This document shows positions 5,297 through 9,653 of a stretch of 9,653 bases of DNA, in pieces. The stretch is from an uncultured bacterium (lineage in GTDB: Bacteria; Verrucomicrobiota; Kiritimatiellia; CAIKKV01). A model generated the notes under the pieces. That model made no database searches. It was not told the DNA's origin and was given only the letters and a program-made list of their open reading frames with translations. The translations under genes were made by a program, and so were the position numbers. Numbering within the stretch: position 1 is the stretch's first letter; each line of letters begins with the position of its first letter. The stretch lies in assembly GCA_903828035.1 (NCBI GenBank), contig CAIKKV010000093.1, forward strand, positions 1 through 9,653, read 5' to 3'.

Positions 5297-7058
5297 GATC
5301 GGAAAACGCCGGCTGTGGATCGTTGAGATCCTGCTGCTGCTGGCCTTTGCCGCCCTGGCGGCCCGCCTGGTCTTCCTCCACGCCGGCCCCAACGAAGTCC
5401 GGATCCAGAAGGCGCAGGTCGCCAGCGACTACTCGAAGCCCCTGGTGGCCTTCCGGGGCCGCATTTTCGACGGCGGCCGCGCCCCCAATATCCTGGCCAT
5501 CAGCTTGGGCGTGCATGACATCTGCGCCGATCCCAAGCTGCTGACGGACACGACCAACATGGACCTGGCCGTTTCGCTTTTGTCAGCCTATCTCAAGATG
5601 CCGAAGGACGATGTCCGCTTCAAGCTCCGGTTTCCGGACCGCCGGTTCGCCTACGTCAAGCGTTTCGTCACCCGCGACATCAGCGAGCGGCTCTGGGTGC
5701 AGGTGACCAACAACCATGTGCGCGGCCTCTTTCTCCAGGAGGCCACCCTGCGCCGCTATCCCCAGAATGCCCAGGCCTGCCACATCATCGGGTTCGTCAA
5801 CCACGACGGCCTCGGCACCCAAGGCATCGAGATGACCCGCGACAAGGACCTCCGGGGCACGCCGGGCATGGTCAAGGGCATGATGGACGGCCGCAAGCAC
5901 GAGATTTACACGCGCCGCACCGAGGAGGTGCAGGCCCGCCAGGGCTCGGACATCTGCCTGACGCTCGACCAGCAGATCCAGTTCTTCACCGAGCGCGCCC
6001 TGGACGAGGCCATGCAGGAGCATTCGGCCAAGTCGGCCTGGGCCATCGTGCAGCGGTGCCGCACGGGTGAAATCCTCGCCATGGCCAGCCGCCCCGCCTT
6101 CGACCTGAACGAGTACGGCGCCGAGCTCGACATGAACCGCATGACCAACCGGGCCGTCTCCTACTGCTACGAGCCCGGCTCCACCCTGAAGCCGGTGACC
6201 CTGGCGCTCGCCTTCAGCCGCGGGCTGGTGACGCCCGAGACGATGTTCGACACCGAAAACGGCGCCTGGTTCCACGCCGGCCGGATCCTCAAGGACTATC
6301 ACCCCTACACCCGCCTCAGCGTGGCGGACATCATCAAGAAATCCAGCAACATCGGAACAGCCAAAATCGCGCTTCTGATGGGCAACGATGTCCTGTACAA
6401 CGGGCTCAAGTCCTTCGGCTTCGGACGGCGCCTCGGCGTCGAGCTGCCCTGCGAAGAGGGCGGCATCCTGGCCAACTACAAGAACTGGTCCGGCCTGAGC
6501 TGCTCGCGGATTGCCATCGGGCAGGGCATCGCGGTGACCGCCCTGCAGATGGCGTGCATGATGAGCGCCATGGCCAATGACGGGTTCCTGCTGAAGCCGT
6601 ATGTGATCAAGTCGATGGCCGATGCGGACGGCCGGACGACCTACGAGGCCCGCCCCGAGGTGGTGGGCCGGCCGATCGACGCGAACGTGTCCGCCCTGAT
6701 GCGGTACCTGCTGGCGCGGGTGACGGAGGCGGGCGGCACGGGCACCCGGGCGAAGGTGGACGGGTTCAAGGTGGCCGGCAAGACCGGCACGGCCCAGAAG
6801 CCCGTCCCCGGCGGCTATTCCGAATCGGCCTACATGGCCTCGTTCGCGGGCTTCCTGCCCGCGGACAAGCCCGAGATCACCATCGTGGTCGTGGTGGATG
6901 AGCCCCAGCCTTTACACACCGGCGGCGTGGTCGCGGCGCCCGTGTTCGCCAAAATTGCCGAGCAGACGGTCCGCTACCTGAATCTGGAGCCGACGGAAAA
7001 CGAGGATGACAAGAAGGCGGGCGAGCACTCGGAGGGAGCCGAGGAGCCCGAGCGATGA
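5289..7058 (+). CDS. ftsI: Peptidoglycan D,D-transpeptidase FtsI (class B penicillin-binding protein, PBP3-like)
   Basis: A 589-residue class B PBP that crosslinks peptidoglycan at the septum. A short cytoplasmic start is followed by one membrane anchor at about residues 9-31 (LWIVEILLLLAFAALAARLVFL). The dimerisation or pedestal domain begins around FRGRIFDGG; the usual RGxIxDRNG is altered here to RGRIFDGGRAP. The transpeptidase domain contains all three catalytic motifs: SxxK as S298-T-L-K301 (in YEPGSTLKP), SxN as S352-S-N354, and KTG(T) at 498-501. The supporting segment TGEILAMASRPAFDLNEY is also present. No PASTA domain is seen; the protein ends in a highly acidic tail from about residue 566 (EPTENEDDKKAG and beyond). 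The ATG at 5289 overlaps ftsL by eight bases, with a GGAGCGGG stretch upstream. It overlaps murE by four bases. A SpoVD-type role is less likely given the absent PASTA domains and the dcw setting. Confidence 0.95.
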   Translation: MNEIGKRRLWIVEILLLLAFAALAARLVFLHAGPNEVRIQKAQVASDYSKPLVAFRGRIFDGGRAPNILAISLGVHDICADPKLLTDTTNMDLAVSLLSAYLKMPKDDVRFKLRFPDRRFAYVKRFVTRDISERLWVQVTNNHVRGLFLQEATLRRYPQNAQACHIIGFVNHDGLGTQGIEMTRDKDLRGTPGMVKGMMDGRKHEIYTRRTEEVQARQGSDICLTLDQQIQFFTERALDEAMQEHSAKSAWAIVQRCRTGEILAMASRPAFDLNEYGAELDMNRMTNRAVSYCYEPGSTLKPVTLALAFSRGLVTPETMFDTENGAWFHAGRILKDYHPYTRLSVADIIKKSSNIGTAKIALLMGNDVLYNGLKSFGFGRRLGVELPCEEGGILANYKNWSGLSCSRIAIGQGIAVTALQMACMMSAMANDGFLLKPYVIKSMADADGRTTYEARPEVVGRPIDANVSALMRYLLARVTEAGGTGTRAKVDGFKVAGKTGTAQKPVPGGYSESAYMASFAGFLPADKPEITIVVVVDEPQPLHTGGVVAAPVFAKIAEQTVRYLNLEPTENEDDKKAGEHSEGAEEPER

Positions 7059-8518
7059 CAACGATGAAACTGGAAGCGCTTTTGCCCAGCCTGCCCGGGG
7101 CCCAATGCCGGGGGCCGCTGAACCGCGAGATCGCCGGCCTGGCCTGCGATTCCCGGCAGGTCCGGCCCGGCTGGCTGTTCGTGGCCATCCCCGGAAACAA
7201 GCTGGATGGCGCCGCCTTCGTCGAGGACGCCGTGGCGCGCGGCGCCGTGGCCGTCGTGGCGCAGGCCTTCCCCCCCCAGAAGGAGATCACCGCCATCCGC
7301 GTGGCCAACCCGCGCGAGGCGCTGGCCCGGCTGGCCTCGGCCTTCTACGGCAACCCCTCGCACCGGCTGCGCGTGGCCGGGGTCACCGGCACCAACGGGA
7401 AAACCACGGTCGCCTACATGATCCGCGATATCCTGGAGTCCGCCGGCCTGCCCTGCGGCCTGATCGGAACCGTGGAGTACCGGCTCGGCAATCGCGTGAT
7501 TCCCGCCTCCCGCACGACTCCGGATTCGCTGACGCTTCAGTCCTACCTCGCCCAGATGGCGCAGAACGGCTGCGCGGCCGCCGTCATGGAGGTCTCCTCC
7601 CATGCGCTGGACCAGGAGCGGGCCTGGGGCATCGAGTTCGACGCCGCCATCTTCACCAACCTGACCCAGGATCACCTCGACTACCACAAGACGATGGAGG
7701 CCTATTTCGAGGCCAAGAAAAAGCTCTTCACCGCCGTGGGGCGGGGCCGTAAGAAAGCGGTCGCCGTGGTCAACGTGGATGACCCCTACGGCCGCCGCCT
7801 GGCCGGCTGTCCCGATATCAAGGCCAGCCTCGTCACCTACGGCCGGGCGGCCGGGGCGGGCGTGCGGGCGGAAGAGGTCCGCCTGTCCGCGTCGGGCACC
7901 GCCTTTCGCGCCGTGACCCCCTGGGGCGCCGCCGGGGCCACGCTCCGGCTTCTGGGGGGCTATAACATTTCAAACGCCCTGGCGGCCATCGCCGCCTGCG
8001 GCTCGATGGGCATCCCCCTGGCCGCCAGCGTGCAGCGGCTGGCCCTCATGCGCGCGGTGCCGGGCCGCCTCGAGGAGGTGCCCTGCGCCCGCGGGTTCAA
8101 GGTCTTTGTCGATTACGCGCACACCGACGACGCCCTCATCAATGTCCTGCAGACCCTGAGGGAAATTGCCACCGGCCGCCTGATCGTGGTCTTCGGCTGC
8201 GGCGGGAACCGGGATCGCACCAAGCGGCCGAAGATGGGCGCCGCCGCCGCGCGGCTGGCCGATTACTCGGTGCTGACCTCCGACAACCCCCGCACCGAGG
8301 ATCCGATGGCCATCCTGTCGCAGATCCAGGCCGGCATGGGCGCCGCCCCGCATGAGGTGGTGCCGGACCGCGCCGAGGCCATCAAGCGCGCCCTGGGCAT
8401 GGCCGCGAAGGGCGATATCGTGCTGATCGCCGGGAAAGGGCACGAGACGTTCCAGGAGTTCGACAATCGCGTAATTCCCTTCGATGACCGCCAAGTGGCA
8501 GGAGAGTTGCTGGCATGA
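7055..8518 (+). CDS. murE: UDP-N-acetylmuramoyl-L-alanyl-D-glutamate--2,6-diaminopimelate ligase
   Basis: A 487-residue cytoplasmic Mur ligase that adds the third stem-peptide amino acid to UDP-MurNAc-L-Ala-D-Glu using ATP. The N-terminal domain has the uridine-binding segment CDSRQVRPGWLFVAIPG. The ATP-binding loop GTNGKTT lies at 112-118, with Lys116. It is followed by SRTTPDSLTLQ, MEVSSHALDQERAWGIEFDAAIFTN and DHLDYHKTMEAYFEAKKKLF, the last holding the probable carbamylated lysine. The C-terminal domain shows VDYAHTDDAL, GCGGNRDRTKRPKMG and GKGHETFQ. The DNPR motif at 410-413 is the known selectivity signature for meso-diaminopimelate; lysine-adding MurE enzymes have a different sequence there. 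The ATG at 7055 overlaps the ftsI stop (ATGA) and has GAGGAG eight bases upstream. An in-frame ATG at 7064 is a possible alternative start. No defects are seen. Confidence 0.97.
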   Translation: MTTMKLEALLPSLPGAQCRGPLNREIAGLACDSRQVRPGWLFVAIPGNKLDGAAFVEDAVARGAVAVVAQAFPPQKEITAIRVANPREALARLASAFYGNPSHRLRVAGVTGTNGKTTVAYMIRDILESAGLPCGLIGTVEYRLGNRVIPASRTTPDSLTLQSYLAQMAQNGCAAAVMEVSSHALDQERAWGIEFDAAIFTNLTQDHLDYHKTMEAYFEAKKKLFTAVGRGRKKAVAVVNVDDPYGRRLAGCPDIKASLVTYGRAAGAGVRAEEVRLSASGTAFRAVTPWGAAGATLRLLGGYNISNALAAIAACGSMGIPLAASVQRLALMRAVPGRLEEVPCARGFKVFVDYAHTDDALINVLQTLREIATGRLIVVFGCGGNRDRTKRPKMGAAAARLADYSVLTSDNPRTEDPMAILSQIQAGMGAAPHEVVPDRAEAIKRALGMAAKGDIVLIAGKGHETFQEFDNRVIPFDDRQVAGELLA

Positions 8519-9653
8519 AACCCGTTCTGGATCCCGCCTGGCTGGCCGCCGTTACCGGCGGGACATGGACGCGCCCGCCCTCCGAGCCTATTTTCGCCGC
8601 CTCCAACGACACGCGGATGATCGGGCGCGGCGACCTGTTTGTGGCCCTGTCGGGCGATCGGGCCGATGGGCATGCCTACGTTCAGCAGGCCTTTGACAAG
8701 GGGGCCGCCGCCGCGCTCGTGAAGGACGGCTGGCCCGCCCCCGCCGGCTCCGCCTGCCTGGCCGTGCCCGATCCCCTGGGGGCGTTGCAGGCGGTGGCCG
8801 CCGCCCACCGGCAGGCGTCGGACTGGCACATCATCGGCGTGACCGGAAGCGCGGGAAAATCGACGGTCAAGGAGATGACGGCCTGCCTGCTCGAAAGCCG
8901 CTGGCCCACGGCCCGCACGCTGGGGAATTGGAACAACGCCATCGGCCTGCCGCTGAGCCTCCTCACCCTGGTTCCGGGCTACCACCGGTGCGGCGTTTTC
9001 GAGGCGGGCACCAACCATCCCGGCGAGATTCAAGGCCTGTGCTCGATCCTGAAGCCGGAGTGGGGGGTCGTCACCAATGTCGGACCGGTTCATATCGAGT
9101 TTTTCAAAACGCTGGAAGGCGTGGCCCTGGAAAAGGGAATGCTTCTGGAAAGCCTGCCGCCCGGCGGGCTTGCGGTCATCAACCGGGACACGCCCCGCTT
9201 CGAGCAGCTGAAAGAGGCGGCGCCGTGCCGCGTGCTGACGGCCTCGCTTCTCGATCGCGCCGCGGACCTGTGGGCCGAGACCGCCGCGGATCCGGCCGGC
9301 GACCGCCAGGTGCTGCAGGTCCGCGAGCGGGGCGGGGCCGCCCGGCCCCTCCGCCTGCCGGTGCCGGGCCGCCACAAGGCCCTGAATGCGCTTCTGGCCT
9401 GCCTGGTTGCCCGCGAGAGGGGGATGGAGTGGGCGGAGATCGAGGCCGCCCTGGCCCTGTACCGGCCCATGTGCATGCGCTGGCAGGCGCAGGAAGCGGG
9501 CGGGATCCTGGTGATTAACGACGCCTACAACGCGAATCCGCTCAGCATGGCGGCGGCGCTGCAAACCTTTACCCACACGCCTTGCGCGGGCCGCAAATGG
9601 CTGGTTCTGGGGGAGATGCGGGAGCTGGGCGAAATGGCCGCCGCCGCCCATGC
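8515..9653 (+). CDS. murF: UDP-N-acetylmuramoyl-tripeptide--D-alanyl-D-alanine ligase, 3' end beyond the window
   Basis: The reading frame stays open to the window edge, giving 379 codons of a protein usually about 450 long. MurF attaches D-Ala-D-Ala to the UDP-MurNAc tripeptide, the last cytoplasmic ligase step before MraY. The N-terminal domain shows SNDTRMIGRGDLFVALSG. The ATP-binding loop is VTGSAGKSTVKEM, with Lys115. It is followed by TLGNWNNAIGLPLSLL, FEAGTNHPGEI and VTNVGPVHIEFF. Near the edge are NDAYNANPLSMAAAL and LGEMRELGEMAAAAH, both typical of MurF. Two deviations from common versions are the ATP loop (GSAGKS where GSNGKT is usual) and NDAYNANP in place of DDxYNANP. The ATG at 8515 overlaps the murE stop by four bases, with GGAGAG about nine bases upstream. 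The strongly conserved MurF-only segments distinguish it from MurC, MurD or folylpolyglutamate synthase. Confidence 0.96.
   Translation, partial: MKPVLDPAWLAAVTGGTWTRPPSEPIFAASNDTRMIGRGDLFVALSGDRADGHAYVQQAFDKGAAAALVKDGWPAPAGSACLAVPDPLGALQAVAAAHRQASDWHIIGVTGSAGKSTVKEMTACLLESRWPTARTLGNWNNAIGLPLSLLTLVPGYHRCGVFEAGTNHPGEIQGLCSILKPEWGVVTNVGPVHIEFFKTLEGVALEKGMLLESLPPGGLAVINRDTPRFEQLKEAAPCRVLTASLLDRAADLWAETAADPAGDRQVLQVRERGGAARPLRLPVPGRHKALNALLACLVARERGMEWAEIEAALALYRPMCMRWQAQEAGGILVINDAYNANPLSMAAALQTFTHTPCAGRKWLVLGEMRELGEMAAAAH

Noticed and set aside
4037..5392. A 451-codon minus-strand open frame opposite rsmH, ftsL and ftsI
   Set aside because: It spans three well-supported plus-strand genes, is low-complexity (Ser/Arg/Ala/Pro) and shows no domain; it is a GC-bias shadow.
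8263..9651. A long minus-strand open frame opposite the murE end and murF
   Set aside because: The plus strand encodes conserved Mur ligase motifs throughout; the reverse frame has only biased composition.

Overview
The window is a GC-rich, densely packed bacterial chromosomal segment with every gene on the plus strand. It carries housekeeping genes: the end of the replication-restart helicase gene priA, then metG (methionyl-tRNA synthetase), then the start of a division and cell wall (dcw) cluster. The dcw genes run mraZ, a small unrecognised gene, rsmH, an ftsL-like gene, ftsI, murE and the first part of murF, which is cut by the window edge. I see no phage, insertion sequence, defence, CRISPR, rRNA or tRNA genes, and no strong candidate for a new multi-gene system.

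Organism. The complete dcw cluster, and a MurE with the DNPR motif typical of meso-diaminopimelate-adding enzymes, point to a bacterium with Gram-negative-type peptidoglycan. GC is high, roughly two thirds by eye. The intergenic repeats (9-bp units close to ATAGGTCCT, 7-bp units close to AATAGCG) resemble short repeats I associate with the PVC superphylum (Verrucomicrobiota, Kiritimatiellota, Lentisphaerota). That placement is recollection and inference; the sequence does not prove it.

Layout. Bases 2-997 are the priA C-terminal part (zinc-binding region, helicase motifs V and VI, C-terminal domain). Bases 998-1103 hold a three-unit 9-bp repeat and a possible promoter placed so that the metG mRNA would be leaderless. 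Bases 1104-3047 are metG with a fused C-terminal tRNA-binding domain. Bases 3048-3263 are the main regulatory gap: a 7-bp tandem repeat that supplies the metG stop codon, a rho-independent terminator, a second copy of the 9-bp-unit repeat, the presumed dcw promoter, a pair of 9-bp direct repeats 21 bp apart around its -10 box, and a likely MraZ operator that overlaps the mraZ ribosome binding site. From 3264 to the end is one apparent operon.

How the genes work together. MraZ probably represses its own operon through the 10-bp-phased AAAGTGG-type repeats. RsmH methylates 16S rRNA. The FtsL-like protein and FtsI form part of the septal peptidoglycan machinery. MurE and MurF add the third amino acid and the terminal D-Ala-D-Ala dipeptide to the cytoplasmic peptidoglycan precursor. 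Genes from rsmH to murF overlap by 4 or 8 bases at each junction, which suggests translational coupling. The main unknown is a 75-codon gene between mraZ and rsmH with a strong Shine-Dalgarno sequence and coding-like base composition.
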